Positions 41,911-51,147 of a DNA stretch of 64,000 nucleotides are shown here, piece by piece. The position numbers were made by a program, and so were the translations under genes. The stretch covers positions 115,842 to 179,841 of the forward strand of contig NZ_KZ559480.1 in assembly GCF_002850745.1 (NCBI RefSeq), in the 5' to 3' direction. Numbering within the stretch: the stretch's first letter is position 1; each line of letters opens with the position of its first letter. Source of the DNA: Nonomuraea indica. Lineage in GTDB: Bacteria > Actinomycetota > Actinomycetes > Streptosporangiales > Streptosporangiaceae. The notes below the pieces were generated by a model, which saw only the letters and a list, made by a program, of their open reading frames with translations, was not told the origin of the DNA and did not search any database.

Positions 41911-42004
41911 GCTCCGGGCCGAGGGGCCACCGACCGCGGGGCCCGCGCGTCACCGGAACGCGGGCCACCTGCCCGCCGGAGCGCCGGGTCACGCGGGTGG
42001 CCTG

Positions 42005-42835
42005 TCACACGCCTCCGGTGTCTGCCGCGCCGCCCCGGACGCCGGCTGACAGGCCGCGCAGGGCGGCGGCGGTGAACTCGTCGAGCGGGTAGAACAGCTC
42101 GATCGCCAGTTCCGACAGCGTCACGTCGGCCGGGGCGCCGAAGGTGGCCATGGTGCTGAACATCGACAGCTCGCCGAACGGCGTCCGGACCCGCAGCGGC
42201 ACCTGGATCGGCCCGGCGTCACCGGTCGGAGCCTCGACGGGACCGGCGGGCACGGGATAGCGGCGTACCTCCTCGTACAGGTCGCGCAGGGCGGCGTCGC
42301 CGGTGGCGTCGACCTGGCGCCGCAGCCGTTCCAGGAACAGCGCCCTGACCTCGCCGAGGTTGGCCAGCCTGGCGGCCAGGCCGTCGGGGTGCAGGGTCAG
42401 CCGGAACACGTTGGGCCGCGGCCGGAGCAGGTGCGGCGGGATGCCGTCCATGAGGACGGTCATGGCGCGGTTGCCGTCGAGCACGTTCCACAGGCGGTCG
42501 ACCACGACGGCGGGGTACGGCTCGTGCGCCGCCAGCATGGTGTCGACGGCGGCGCGGACGGAGGCCAGGTAGGCGTCGTCGAGGCTGCTCTCACGGTAGG
42601 CGGGGGCGTAGCCGGCGGCCAGCAGCAGCGTGTTGCGCTCGCGCAGCGGGACGTCGAGGGCCGCCGACAGGCGCAGCACCATCGCCCGGCTGGGGTGGGC
42701 GCGCCCGGTCTCGACGTACGACAGGTGCCGGGCCGAACTGCCCGCCTGGAGCGCCAGGTCGAGCTGGCTGAGCCGGCGCCGCCGCCGCCACTCCCGTAGC
42801 AGGACGCCTACCTGGGACGGCCGCTCCACGTTCAT
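42005..42835 (-). CDS. XRE-family regulator with MmyB-like ligand domain
   Basis: The 276-aa protein has an HTH at about 6-65 (LLREWRRRRRLSQLDLALQAGSSARHLSYVETGRAHPSR) and a C-terminal MmyB-like domain (PYPAVVVDRLWNVLDGNRA) that in relatives binds fatty acid. The actinomycete family usually regulates a divergent oxidoreductase or membrane gene; here that is the small membrane protein at 42951. A long two-level dyad operator lies just upstream of its ATG. Confidence 0.9.
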   Translation of the reverse strand: MNVERPSQVGVLLREWRRRRRLSQLDLALQAGSSARHLSYVETGRAHPSRAMVLRLSAALDVPLRERNTLLLAAGYAPAYRESSLDDAYLASVRAAVDTMLAAHEPYPAVVVDRLWNVLDGNRAMTVLMDGIPPHLLRPRPNVFRLTLHPDGLAARLANLGEVRALFLERLRRQVDATGDAALRDLYEEVRRYPVPAGPVEAPTGDAGPIQVPLRVRTPFGELSMFSTMATFGAPADVTLSELAIELFYPLDEFTAAALRGLSAGVRGGAADTGGV

Positions 42836-42859
42836 GCCAGGAGGATAGCCACCGCCCCG

Positions 42860-42897
42860 ATCGGCTCCGGCATGACCTTGGAGGTCATTGAGCCGAT
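42860..42897. promoter_or_regulatory. Nested dyad operator between XRE and membrane-protein genes
   Basis: The inner palindrome ATGACCT-tgg-AGGTCAT (42872-42888) is enclosed by an outer pair ATCGGCTC (42860-42867) and GAGCCGAT (42890-42897). The symmetry spans 38 bp in the divergent promoter, fitting a dimer or tetramer of the XRE regulator. Confidence 0.7.
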
Positions 42898-42950
42898 GTC
42901 TCCGGTGCTGGCACGGTGTGCGCGTACGTCCACGGCACAAGGGAGTGATC

Positions 42951-43358
42951 ATGCAAGCGGAGGCGGACCTGCTGCGCAAGGTGATGCGGATCGACGGCTG
43001 GAGCACCGCCGTCTTCGGCGTGGTGCTGCTGGCGGGCGCGGCGCCGTTGAGCGGGCCGCTGGGGCTGCCCGTCTCCTGGTCCGTCCCGTTCGGGGTGGCC
43101 ATGCTCGGCGGCGCCGCCGCCCTCGGCCTCATCGCCGGGTATCCGCGGATCCCGGTCCGGCACGCCGTCTGCGTCGTGGCCGGCAACGCGGTGTCGTGCG
43201 TCGCGCTGCTGGCGCTCGTCGTCAGCGGTCTGCTGCCGCTCACCGGCCTGGGTGTGGCGTTCCTGCTGTCCGGGGCGGTGGTGGTGGCGGTCTACGCCGG
43301 GCTGGAGTACGCCGGGCTGCGGCGCCTCACGGCCGGGCGGGCGCTCACCGCCGGTTGA
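42951..43358 (+). CDS. Small four-TM membrane protein
   Basis: The 135-aa protein has four hydrophobic segments (STAVFGVVLLAGA, VPFGVAMLGGAAALGLIAG, HAVCVVAGNAVSCVALLALVV and GVAFLLSGAVVVAVYAGL). GGGAG precedes the ATG. It is the likely target of the divergent MmyB-like regulator. No specific family is recognised; it may be a membrane sensor or a DoxX-like protein. Confidence 0.8.
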   Translation: MQAEADLLRKVMRIDGWSTAVFGVVLLAGAAPLSGPLGLPVSWSVPFGVAMLGGAAALGLIAGYPRIPVRHAVCVVAGNAVSCVALLALVVSGLLPLTGLGVAFLLSGAVVVAVYAGLEYAGLRRLTAGRALTAG

Positions 43359-43475
43359 CCGCGCCGGTCCGCGCCCGGGGACGGGCGGAGGCGCTCCACC
43401 CGCCCTCGGCCCGCCCAGCCCGGCCCACCCGTCCCCGGCCGCCCGCCCCCGGCTTCCCGTCCCTGGGCGCGCGCG

Positions 43476-44276
43476 TTATCCGAGGACCTCGCGCAGCGTG
43501 TCGGCGAACTCCGCCGGCCGGTCGATGAAACCGCCGTGCTCGCCGGGGAACTCGACGGGCGCCGTGCCGAGCAGCTCCGCCAGGGCCATGGACGTCCGGT
43601 GGACGATCAGGTGTCCCGACTCGGCACCGACACCGACGACCACCCGGCCCGCCCCCTTCAGCAGCGCGTCGACGTCCGGTGTGTACCGGGTGGTGCCGCG
43701 CAGCTCGTGGGCGAAGAAGCGGGCGCTGTCGGCGAGGTCCTGCTCGCTCGGCTCTTCCCCGGTGGGACCGGGGACGTCGTCCTCCCCGTACCCGGCGTTG
43801 GCCATGAACTTCCGCCACGCGGCGAACAGCCCCTCCCGGTGGAAGGTGTCGATCATGTCCTCGACCGCGGCGCGCCGTTCGGCGGCATCGGGCAGCAGCT
43901 CCAGCACGGGAGCCTCATGCGCGACGAGGGTCCGCACCCGGCCGGGGTGCCGCTCGGCCAGCGCCAGCCCGGTCACCGCGCCGCCGCTGGTGCCGAACAC
44001 GTCGGCCGACTCGGCGCCGAGCGCGTCCAGCAGCGCGGCGACGTCATCGGCCCGCAGCTGCGGCGTGGACTCCTGCTCGGGGTCGTCGAGCCGGCTGCCG
44101 GCGATGCCGCGCGGGTCGTGGGTGACGACGGTGTGGCCGGTGGCGAGGGCGTCGGCCACGGGCGCGAACGCGGCGGCGCCCATCGGCGACCCCATCACCA
44201 GCAGCACGGGGCCGGAGCCGCGCACCTCGTAGTGCAGGCGGGCGCCGGGGACGGTGAGGGTGTGGGTGCTGGTCAT
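43476..44276 (-). CDS. Alpha/beta hydrolase (Ser nucleophile)
   Basis: The 266-aa hydrolase has the nucleophile elbow VFGTSGGAVTG, an early HDPRG motif and a late His in EHGGFIDRP. It lacks a signal peptide. The fold is typical of esterases, lactonases and chloroperoxidase-like enzymes. It is divergent to the DUF998 gene; the 273-bp region between holds a GGTCCAC repeat. Substrate unknown. Confidence 0.87.
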   Translation of the reverse strand: MTSTHTLTVPGARLHYEVRGSGPVLLVMGSPMGAAAFAPVADALATGHTVVTHDPRGIAGSRLDDPEQESTPQLRADDVAALLDALGAESADVFGTSGGAVTGLALAERHPGRVRTLVAHEAPVLELLPDAAERRAAVEDMIDTFHREGLFAAWRKFMANAGYGEDDVPGPTGEEPSEQDLADSARFFAHELRGTTRYTPDVDALLKGAGRVVVGVGAESGHLIVHRTSMALAELLGTAPVEFPGEHGGFIDRPAEFADTLREVLG

Positions 44277-44456
44277 GCTGGGCGGTCCTTCCGTGGGTGG
44301 TCGTCCCCGCGGCTCGCGGGGGGGTTCGACAGGTAGGACTCCGCCAGGGGCGCGGAATCGTCGCGGGGCCGCGAGGCGAACCGTGGGGCACAGCGGGCCG
44401 GGACGTCCTCGGCCAGGCCCGGCGGGGTGGCCAAGGCCGGAAGTCCCGGGATCCGT

Positions 44457-44478
44457 GGTCCACAGGACCCTGGTCCAC
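44457..44478. repeat. Direct repeat GGTCCAC in the hydrolase/DUF998 promoter region
   Basis: GGTCCAC occurs at 44457-44463 and 44472-44478, 15 bp apart, each followed after one base by GGA. It may be a regulatory repeat for the DUF998 gene 70 bp downstream. Confidence 0.35.
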
Positions 44479-44549
44479 CGGACTCGACAAGATCAAGATC
44501 GAGGCAGGGAGAGGGTGGTCCCCGAGCCCGCACCCTGTGGAGGTGAGCG

Positions 44550-45272
44550 ATGGCAGAGACGATCCATCAGGTGCCGGAGCCGACGCGGCCCGACGCACCA
44601 CGCGAGACCCCGAGCGGGGCGCGCACGGCCCTGCTCCTCTGCGGTGTCCTGGCCGCGCTGCTCTATGCCGTGACGACCGTACTGGCGGGCATGCAGTGGG
44701 AGGGATACAGCTCCACGTCCCAGACCATCAGCGAACTCTTCGCCATCGGCGCTCCGTCGAGGCCGCTCGTCGTCGTGTTGTTCCTCGTGCACGACGTGCT
44801 GGTGATCGCCTTCGCGCTGGGAATCTGGGCATCGGCCGGGCGGAGACGAGCCCTGCGGGTCACAGCCGGCATGCTGATCGGCATCGGGCTCGTCGGCCTG
44901 GTGGCGACGCCGTTCTTCCCGATCCATCTCCGTGGGGTCGAGGGGACGCTGACCGACACGATGCACGCCGCTCTCACCGCGGTGCTCGTGCTCCTCATCG
45001 TCCTGGCCATCGGGTTCGCGGCCGGAGCGTTCGGGAAAGGGTTCCTCCTCTACTCGCTCGTCACCCTGGTGACGCTCGTCGTGTTCGGCGCCCTGGCGGG
45101 AATGCAGGGTCCTCACATGGCCGCGAACGAGCCCACGCCCTGGCTCGGAGTGTTCGAGCGCATCAACGTCGGCGGCTACCTGCTGTGGCTGCTGGTGCTG
45201 GCCGTCGCCCTCTGGCGGCCCTCCATGGGGGCGCGGCGCCCTGGCGTGAACGCGGGTCAGCGGGAACCGTAG
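44550..45272 (+). CDS. DUF998 family membrane protein
   Basis: The 240-aa protein has six TM helices. The motif GYSSTSQTISELFAIGAPSR is the DUF998 hallmark and is followed by TPFFPIHLRG. GGAGGT precedes the ATG. The SDR gene at 45331 starts 58 bp later and may be co-transcribed. Function unknown. Confidence 0.87.
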   Translation: MAETIHQVPEPTRPDAPRETPSGARTALLLCGVLAALLYAVTTVLAGMQWEGYSSTSQTISELFAIGAPSRPLVVVLFLVHDVLVIAFALGIWASAGRRRALRVTAGMLIGIGLVGLVATPFFPIHLRGVEGTLTDTMHAALTAVLVLLIVLAIGFAAGAFGKGFLLYSLVTLVTLVVFGALAGMQGPHMAANEPTPWLGVFERINVGGYLLWLLVLAVALWRPSMGARRPGVNAGQREP

Positions 45273-45330
45273 GAGGGGAGACAGGGGCCGGCCCCACCGG
45301 CTCGGCCCAGGAACCGGAAGGAAGCACTCC

Positions 45331-46092
45331 ATGACCACCGAACCCACCCCGGACACCGGCGGGGCGCCGCGCGTCGCGATCGTCACCGGCGGTTCCCGCG
45401 GCATCGGCCGCGAGATCGTCCGCCGCCTGGCCGCCGACGGCCACGCCGTCGTGGTCGGCTACGCGGGCAACGCGCACGAGGCCGAGGCCGCCGTCGACGA
45501 GGCCGTCAAGGCCGGCGGCCAGGCGATCCCGGCACGCGCCGACGTGGCCGACGCGGACGCGGTCGCCGCCATGTTCGACACAGCCGAGGCGGAGTTCGGC
45601 GGCGTGGACGCGGTGGTGCACGCCGCCGGCCGGATGCACCTGGCCCCCATCGCCGACCTGGATCTGGACGTCCTGGACGGGCTGTACCGGACGAACATCC
45701 GCGGCACGTTCGCGGTGGCGCAGCAGGCGGCCCGCCGGGTCCGGCCGGGCGGCGCGATCCTGCTGTTCTCCACCTCGATGATCGGCCTGGCCCTGCCCAC
45801 CTACGGCGCCTACGCCGCCAGCAAGGGCGCCGTGGAGGCGATGACGATGGTGCTGGCCCGCGAGATGCGCGGCCGGGACGTCACCGTCAACGCCGTCGCT
45901 CCCGGACCCACCGCCACGGCGCTGTTCCTGGACGGCAAGGACCGGGAGACCGTCGAGCGCATGGCCGCCCAGCCGCCGCTGGAGCGCCTCGGCACCCCGG
46001 CCGACATCGCGGAGGTCGCCGCGTTCCTCGTCTCGCCGCACGGCCACTGGATCAACGGTCAGGTGGTCCGCGCCAACGGCGGCATCGTCTGA
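45331..46092 (+). CDS. SDR-family oxidoreductase
   Basis: The 253-aa classical SDR has TGGSRGIG at 19-26 for the dinucleotide and Y161-AAS-K165 with upstream Ser at 147-149 as catalytic residues. VHAAG replaces the canonical NNAG. AAGGAAG precedes the ATG. Its closest recalled type is FabG or 3-ketoacyl-ACP reductase-like. It converges with the NmrA-like gene. Confidence 0.9.
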   Translation: MTTEPTPDTGGAPRVAIVTGGSRGIGREIVRRLAADGHAVVVGYAGNAHEAEAAVDEAVKAGGQAIPARADVADADAVAAMFDTAEAEFGGVDAVVHAAGRMHLAPIADLDLDVLDGLYRTNIRGTFAVAQQAARRVRPGGAILLFSTSMIGLALPTYGAYAASKGAVEAMTMVLAREMRGRDVTVNAVAPGPTATALFLDGKDRETVERMAAQPPLERLGTPADIAEVAAFLVSPHGHWINGQVVRANGGIV

Positions 46093-46130
46093 CGCCACCC
46101 GGCGGCGCCGCGACGACGCCACCCGGCGGC
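46091..46130. repeat. 16-bp exact direct repeat after the SDR gene
   Basis: GACGCCACCCGGCGGC occurs at 46091-46106 and 46115-46130, then a diverged third copy. The first copy includes the end of the SDR stop codon. It can form GC-rich hairpins between convergent genes. Confidence 0.5.
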
Positions 46131-46215
46131 TCCGCGCGACGTCGCCCCCGGCCCTCGCTCGACGCCGTCCGGCGGGCTCCGGGCGATGCCGGTCCGCGGC
46201 CGGGTGGTGCGGTCG

Positions 46216-47046
46216 TCAGCCGAAGGCCGCCGCGTGCTCCCGGGCCCACTGTTCGAAGCTGCGGGGCGGGCGGCCGGTCACGTCCCGCACCGTCGGGCGC
46301 ACCACCGACTCGTCCAGGGTGCCGGTGACGTAGAAGTCGAAGAAGGCGTCCACGTACTCGGCCGGGGTGGTCTCCAGCATCTCGCGGCGGGCCTCGTCGT
46401 CCGGCTGCGCCTCGAACCGCAGGTCCCGGCCGAGCACCGACGCGAGGATGCGCACCCGGTCGGCGGCCCGCAGGGCCCGGGGGCCGGTCGGCTGGTGGAT
46501 GCGGCCCTCGTGGCCGTCCTCCGTGAGCGCCCGCGCGGCGACGGCGGCGATGTCGTACGGGTCGACGACGGCCATCGGCACGTCCGCGAACGGGGCGCGC
46601 ACGACGTCACCGGCCCGGAGCTGCGGGATCCACTGGAAGGTGTTGGACATGAACGCGCTGGGACGCAGGAACGTCCACGGCAGCCCGGACTCGCGCACGG
46701 CCCGCTCCGACTCGGCCATGTAGCGGGTGATCGCGTTGCCGGTGTCGCCGAGGCCCGCCGAGCCGCCCGACAGCAGCACCACGCGTTCCACGCCGGCCCG
46801 GCGGGCGTCGGCGAGCAGGTGCTGCAGGCCAGGGTAGCCGGGCAGCAGGAACAGGCCGCGCACTCCGTCGAGGGCGGGCCGGACCGACTCGGGCCGGCCC
46901 AGGTCGCCGCTGACGTACTCGACGCCCGGTCGCTGCTCGGCCCGGGAGGCGTCCCGTGTCAGCGCCCGGACGGGTGTGCCGGCGGCGGCCAGCGCGCGGA
47001 CGACTTCGGCGCCCACGTTACCCGTGGCGCCCGCTACCAGAATCAT
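46216..47046 (-). CDS. NmrA-like NAD(P)-binding protein
   Basis: The 276-aa atypical SDR has GATGNVGAEVV at the N-terminus, no YxxxK pair, and the NmrA-type segment LPWTFLRPSAFMSNTF. Family members act as redox sensors or as NADPH:quinone reductases (QOR2-like). AAAGGA precedes ATG 47046. It follows the SDR at 47070-47750 by 23 bp, so it is likely the third gene of a minus-strand operon. Confidence 0.88.
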   Translation of the reverse strand: MILVAGATGNVGAEVVRALAAAGTPVRALTRDASRAEQRPGVEYVSGDLGRPESVRPALDGVRGLFLLPGYPGLQHLLADARRAGVERVVLLSGGSAGLGDTGNAITRYMAESERAVRESGLPWTFLRPSAFMSNTFQWIPQLRAGDVVRAPFADVPMAVVDPYDIAAVAARALTEDGHEGRIHQPTGPRALRAADRVRILASVLGRDLRFEAQPDDEARREMLETTPAEYVDAFFDFYVTGTLDESVVRPTVRDVTGRPPRSFEQWAREHAAAFG

Positions 47047-47069
47047 GTGATGGGGGTCCTTTCTCGGTT

Positions 47070-47750
47070 TCACCAGGGCAGGGGCCGGCCGTCGCGAAAG
47101 AAGCCGCCGGTCGGGCCGTCGTCGGGCAGCGTGGCGGCCCAGACGATCCCGGAGGCGCCGTCGGCGACGGGACGGCCGCCGGGGCCGCCCATGTCGGTGG
47201 CGACCCAGCCGGGGCAGACGGCGTTGACCAGGACGCCGTCGGCGCGCAGCTCGGCGGCCAGCATCCGGGTCAGGGCGTTGAGCGCGGCCTTCGACAGGCT
47301 GTAGGCCGGGGTGCCGCCGCCCATGCCGGTCAGCGATCCGGCCTCGCTGGAGACGTTGACCACGCGGGCGTGCCCGCTCCGCCGCAGCAGCGGCAGCAGG
47401 GCCTGGGTCAGCCGCCACGGGCCGTACACGTTGGTCTCCGCCGCCTCGCGCACCACGTCCAGGTCGGCCGTGATCGCGCGCTGCCAGGTGTCGTAGGTGA
47501 TGGCGGCGTTGTTGACGAGCACGTCGAGGCCGCCGTACCGCTCGTCGATCTCCTGCGCGAGCCGGGCGACGCCGGCTTCGTCCGTCACGTCGAGCCGCAT
47601 CGGACGCACGTCCGGGCCGATCTCGCGGGCGGCGGCGGTGGCCGCCTCCAGCGACCGGGCGGTGAGCAGGACGGTGTGGCCGAGCGCGGCCAGCTGGCGG
47701 CACACCTCCCGTCCGATGCCCCGGTTCGCGCCCGTGACGAGGGCGATCAC
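47070..47750 (-). CDS. SDR-family oxidoreductase (carbonyl reductase-like)
   Basis: The 226-aa SDR has TGANRGIGREV at 6-16, NNAAI and YSLSK with SSEAG, as in plant- and animal-type carbonyl reductases. GTG 47750 overlaps the stop of the SnoaL-like gene (GTGA), so translation is coupled. Together with the SnoaL-like and NmrA-like genes it forms an operon divergent from a LysR gene. Confidence 0.88.
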   Translation of the reverse strand: MIALVTGANRGIGREVCRQLAALGHTVLLTARSLEAATAAAREIGPDVRPMRLDVTDEAGVARLAQEIDERYGGLDVLVNNAAITYDTWQRAITADLDVVREAAETNVYGPWRLTQALLPLLRRSGHARVVNVSSEAGSLTGMGGGTPAYSLSKAALNALTRMLAAELRADGVLVNAVCPGWVATDMGGPGGRPVADGASGIVWAATLPDDGPTGGFFRDGRPLPW

Positions 47751-48202
47751 CCGGCGTCCGCGGCGAGCGCCATCAGGTCCCTGTTGCCGTCGGCCCAGGT
47801 CGCGGTCATGACCACGCCGCTGATCCGCCAGGCGTCCCCCGCACGGACCAGGTCGAAGCGGTAGGTGCCGCCCAGCGTCCACAGCGGCGAGCCGAACGGG
47901 TTCGCCAGCCGGTGCGTGGCCTGGAACGACGCGGTGCACACCGCGGTGTCGCCGGCCACGGTCACCAGGTGGTTGGTGATCAGGTGCTGGGTGGCGTCGA
48001 AGCCGCCCAGCACCCGGGACCAGGCGCCGACGATCTGCTCGGGGGTGAGCGTGGCGGGCTCGCCGCCGTTGAGGCTCGTGTAGTCGAGCACCACCTCGTC
48101 GGCGAAGACGGACTTCAGCAGGTCCCACTCCCTCTGGTCCGCGTGCCACGCCATCCGCGTGCAGACCTCGACGATGGCCCAGCGGTCCTCGACCGTGCTC
48201 AT
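47747..48202 (-). CDS. SnoaL-like (NTF2-fold) protein
   Basis: The 151-aa protein has the SnoaL-4 pattern: VEDRWAIVEVCTRMAWHADQREWDLLKSVFADEVVLDYTSL, then QHLITNHLVTVAGDTAVC. ATG 48202 with AGGAG 5 nt upstream is preferred over the in-frame start at 48247 that lies in the promoter. It is the first gene of the operon divergent from lysR. Confidence 0.87.
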   Translation of the reverse strand: MSTVEDRWAIVEVCTRMAWHADQREWDLLKSVFADEVVLDYTSLNGGEPATLTPEQIVGAWSRVLGGFDATQHLITNHLVTVAGDTAVCTASFQATHRLANPFGSPLWTLGGTYRFDLVRAGDAWRISGVVMTATWADGNRDLMALAADAG

Positions 48203-48260
48203 GGGGACTCCTCTCGTGACGAATGCGATCATCCTGCCTTGCGTCATTTCGGACGTCCAA

Positions 48261-48274
48261 TATCTGTTTAGATA
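48261..48274. promoter_or_regulatory. TATCT-N4-AGATA dyad in the lysR divergent promoter
   Basis: The arms at 48261-48265 and 48270-48274 are perfect inverted pentamers in an AT-rich 82-bp intergenic region, ending 10 bp before the lysR ATG. It is compatible with a LysR-type binding site. Confidence 0.55.
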
Positions 48275-48284
48275 GCCGTCAGCT

Positions 48285-49166
48285 ATGGATGCCCACCTGA
48301 GAGATCTGCGCTACTTCGTGGCCGTCGCCGAGGAGCTGAGCTTCACCCGCGCCGCCGAACGGCTGTACGTCTCGCAACCGGCGCTCAGCAAGCAGATCCG
48401 GCAGCTGGAGGAGTCGCTCCGGGTCAGGCTGTTCGACCGCGACCGGCGCGTGGTGGCGCTGACCGCGCCCGGCCGCGCGCTGCTGCCCGCCGCGCGTGAG
48501 CTGCTCGACCGCTGGGCGCAGGCGCAACGCCAGGTCAGCGACGCGGCCGCCGCCGAGGCCGCCGTCCTCACCGTCGGCATGTCGACCAGTGTGGGCCGCG
48601 GCCTGCTGGCCTCGGTGCGGTCGGTGTTCCGGGAGCGGCGGCCCGGCTGGCGGCTCGTGATCCGCCAGGTCGACTGGGACGACGCCACGGCGGGGGTCGC
48701 CGCCGGCGAGGCGGACCTGGCGTTCGTCTGGCTGCCCCTCCCGCCCGCCGCGACGCTCGCCGTGCGCGTCGTGGCGCGCGAGCCGCGCTGGGTCGCCTTC
48801 CGCGACGACCACTGGCTCGCCGGGCGCGACGAGGTGTCCTTCGCCGAACTGCTCGACGAGCCGTTCCTCGCCCTGCCCGAGGAGGCCGGGCCGCTGCGCG
48901 CGTACTGGCTCGGCCTCGACGAACGCGGCGGGCGTCCCGTCACGGTCGGCGCGACCGTCTCCAACGCCGACGAGACGTTCACCGCCGTCGAGGAGGGGTG
49001 CGGCGTCGTGCTGCTCGCCTCCGGCAACGCCGCCATCTACCGGCGGCCCGGCATCCGCGCGATCCCCGTCACCGGGCTGTCCCCCTGCGAGCTGGCCGTC
49101 GCCTGGGACCCGGCGGACCACCGGCCGGTGATCCGCGACTTCATCGACGCCCTCGGCTCCGTCTGA
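48285..49166 (+). CDS. LysR-family transcriptional regulator
   Basis: The 293-aa protein has an N-terminal HTH (DLRYFVAVAEELSFTRAAERLYVSQPALSKQIRQLEESL) and a substrate-binding domain. It is divergent from the SnoaL/SDR/NmrA operon with a dyad between, the classic LysR arrangement, and it most likely activates that operon in response to a small molecule. Confidence 0.93.
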   Translation: MDAHLRDLRYFVAVAEELSFTRAAERLYVSQPALSKQIRQLEESLRVRLFDRDRRVVALTAPGRALLPAARELLDRWAQAQRQVSDAAAAEAAVLTVGMSTSVGRGLLASVRSVFRERRPGWRLVIRQVDWDDATAGVAAGEADLAFVWLPLPPAATLAVRVVAREPRWVAFRDDHWLAGRDEVSFAELLDEPFLALPEEAGPLRAYWLGLDERGGRPVTVGATVSNADETFTAVEEGCGVVLLASGNAAIYRRPGIRAIPVTGLSPCELAVAWDPADHRPVIRDFIDALGSV

Positions 49167-49483
49167 CGTCGCCCGGAGGGCGCTGTTCGGCGACAGGTCG
49201 TGAGGCGCGGCCGGGCGAGGCGCGGCAGTTCCGCCCTGGACCACCTCGGCGATCGGGTGACCGCGCTCTCCTCGTCCGGGGACCGGTCCATGCTGCCCGG
49301 CCTGTCAGAACCGGGACCGGATGCGCTCCCTGTGCTGCTCGCCTCATTCGCCGAGCGGCGCGATCGCGGTGTTGAACGACCGGCCGAGGGCCGCGTCGAG
49401 CACAGCGGCTCGGTCCTGGTCGAGCTGCTCCGGAGACGTCCGCACGCCGCGTGACGGCCTACCGTGGAAGGAAGGGGGCGCGC
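49167..49483. other. Gap after lysR, no gene supported
   Basis: A short GCCC/GGGC hairpin sits just past the lysR stop. A 33-residue protein-like frame on the minus strand near 49360-49450 (SPEQLDQDRAAVLDAALGRS) may be the tail of a lost gene. GGAAGGAAGGGGG at the right edge is the ribosome site of the DUF488 gene. Confidence 0.35.
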
Positions 49484-49933
49484 ATGGCGAAGATCGACGT
49501 ACGGGTACGCCGGGTGTACGACGAGCCGGCCGGCGACGACGGCGCCAGGGTGCTGGTGGACCGGCTGTGGCCGCGCGGCCTGTCCAAGGCGGCCGCCCGG
49601 CTGGACCACTGGTGCAGATCGGTCGCGCCCTCCACGGAGCTGCGCACCTGGTACGGCCACGCGCCCGAGCGCTTCGACGAGTTCGCCCGCCGCTACCGGA
49701 GCGAGCTGGCGGAGCCGGAGCGGGCAGAGGCGCTGGCCGGCCTGCGCGAGCTGGCCGCGGCGGGGCCGCTGACCTTGCTGACCGCGACCAGGCGGCCGGA
49801 GATCAGCGCGGCGGCGGTGCTGTCCGACATACTGGCCGAAGCACCGCGCCACCCCCGGCAACGCCCGGACCGCCCGGACCACCGGGACCGCCCGGACTCG
49901 GTTCCGGCATCCGGGACGCAAGCGGCTGGATGA
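49484..49933 (+). CDS. DUF488 family protein
   Basis: The 149-aa protein has the DUF488 core: VRRVYDEPAGDDGARVLVDRLWPRGLSK, WYGHAPERFDEFARRYRSEL and LTLLTATRRPEISAA. The tail after residue 120 is a low-complexity RPDRPDHRDRPD repeat, likely a species-specific extension. AAGGAAGGGGG precedes the ATG. Function of the family is unknown. Confidence 0.88.
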   Translation: MAKIDVRVRRVYDEPAGDDGARVLVDRLWPRGLSKAAARLDHWCRSVAPSTELRTWYGHAPERFDEFARRYRSELAEPERAEALAGLRELAAAGPLTLLTATRRPEISAAAVLSDILAEAPRHPRQRPDRPDHRDRPDSVPASGTQAAG

Positions 49934-50265
49934 TCGGCCGGCGTTGCAGGGCATCCTGTTCGTGCCGGGGTCGCCTGCCGCAGGAACTGGGCTACGGCTC
50001 CGGCAGGGCCGGGTGTCACCGGCGGGCCCAGCTCGTCCTGACCCATGTACGTGGCAACAGGGGATGACCGCGTACATGAGTGATCATGGCGGCGCCACGA
50101 CCAGGAGAACGTCCCACCGGACCGGTACGCGCCTCGCGCGCGTTATCCGTTACACCACTCGGACTCGTACCGCGGCCGCCGGCGCCTTCCCGCCACCGCG
50201 CGCACCGCCAGCCCCAACACCCACCGCGCCCACGCCTTCGCGATCGACCGCCTCACGAGGCGCCG
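49934..50265. other. Gap between convergent DUF488 and methyltransferase genes
   Basis: No gene is supported in these 332 bases. All frames are short, rich in Arg/Pro and without family features. There is no clear terminator hairpin. Confidence 0.35.
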
Positions 50266-51030
50266 TCAGCCGGCTTCCAGAACGAAGAACAGGAAGCTCA
50301 GGAACCTCGTGCCGGTGATCTCGCGGAACTCATCGGGGAACAGTTCGCGGGCTTCCGGCACGAACGGCGGCTCGCTGATGACGCTGATGCGGAATCCAGC
50401 CGCGGTGAAGGCCTCGGTCATCACGTGCAGTGGCCGGTCCCAGAAGCTCATCTGGGCGGTCTGCCCACCCATGGTCCATTCCTCGGTCCGGTTACGGACG
50501 CCGAAATAGCTGGGCTTCCCCCCGGCCATGGCACGCATGAGGGGGATCACGAAAGGATGGTCGACCGAGACGAGGAGCCGGCCGCCAGGTCTCAGCACGC
50601 GTCGCAGCTCGGCCAGTGTCGGTCCCCAGTCTTCCAGGTAGTGCAGCACCAGGGACGCGACGACGTCGTCGAATGAGCCGTCAGGGAAGGGCAGTGGGCC
50701 GGCCAGGTCGGCGACCCGTAGATCCGCGTCGGCGCCCAGCCGCTGTCGGGCCAGCTCCAGCATCCCGGCACTCATGTCGATACCGGTCACGATGGCACCT
50801 CGATCGCGCAGCGCGGAGAACAAGGGACCCGAGCCGCAGCCGGCGTCGAGGATTCGCCTGCCGGTCACGTCCCCGGCGAGTTCGAGCATCGCGGGCCGCT
50901 CGTAGTACGCGTTCGGGAGGCTGGTCTCGTTCTCGGCCGCGTACCCCTCGGCGATCCTGTCGTAGTCGTTGAGCCTGGAGGGGTTGGCGGTCCCAGCGAG
51001 ATCTTCGGGCATGGTAGGCATGTGGGCCAT
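50266..51030 (-). CDS. Class I SAM-dependent methyltransferase
   Basis: The 254-aa protein has motif I ILDAGCGSGPLF (about residue 60), motif II TGIDMSAGML and PFPDGSFDDVVASLVLHYLEDW, as in UbiE/Methyltransf_11 enzymes. Start choice among ATG 51030, 51021 and 51012 is open because no strong ribosome site is visible. It is monocistronic. The methyl acceptor is unknown. Confidence 0.9.
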   Translation of the reverse strand: MAHMPTMPEDLAGTANPSRLNDYDRIAEGYAAENETSLPNAYYERPAMLELAGDVTGRRILDAGCGSGPLFSALRDRGAIVTGIDMSAGMLELARQRLGADADLRVADLAGPLPFPDGSFDDVVASLVLHYLEDWGPTLAELRRVLRPGGRLLVSVDHPFVIPLMRAMAGGKPSYFGVRNRTEEWTMGGQTAQMSFWDRPLHVMTEAFTAAGFRISVISEPPFVPEARELFPDEFREITGTRFLSFLFFVLEAG

Positions 51031-51147
51031 TGTGGCCCAGCAGTATCGTCGGCACAGACATACGGCAGATCTGGATCAAGCATGGTGACGGCTCACATCC
51101 CTCTCGCCGGGCTGCGTCCATGGGAGTGGTGTCGCGCCAGCCACTGC

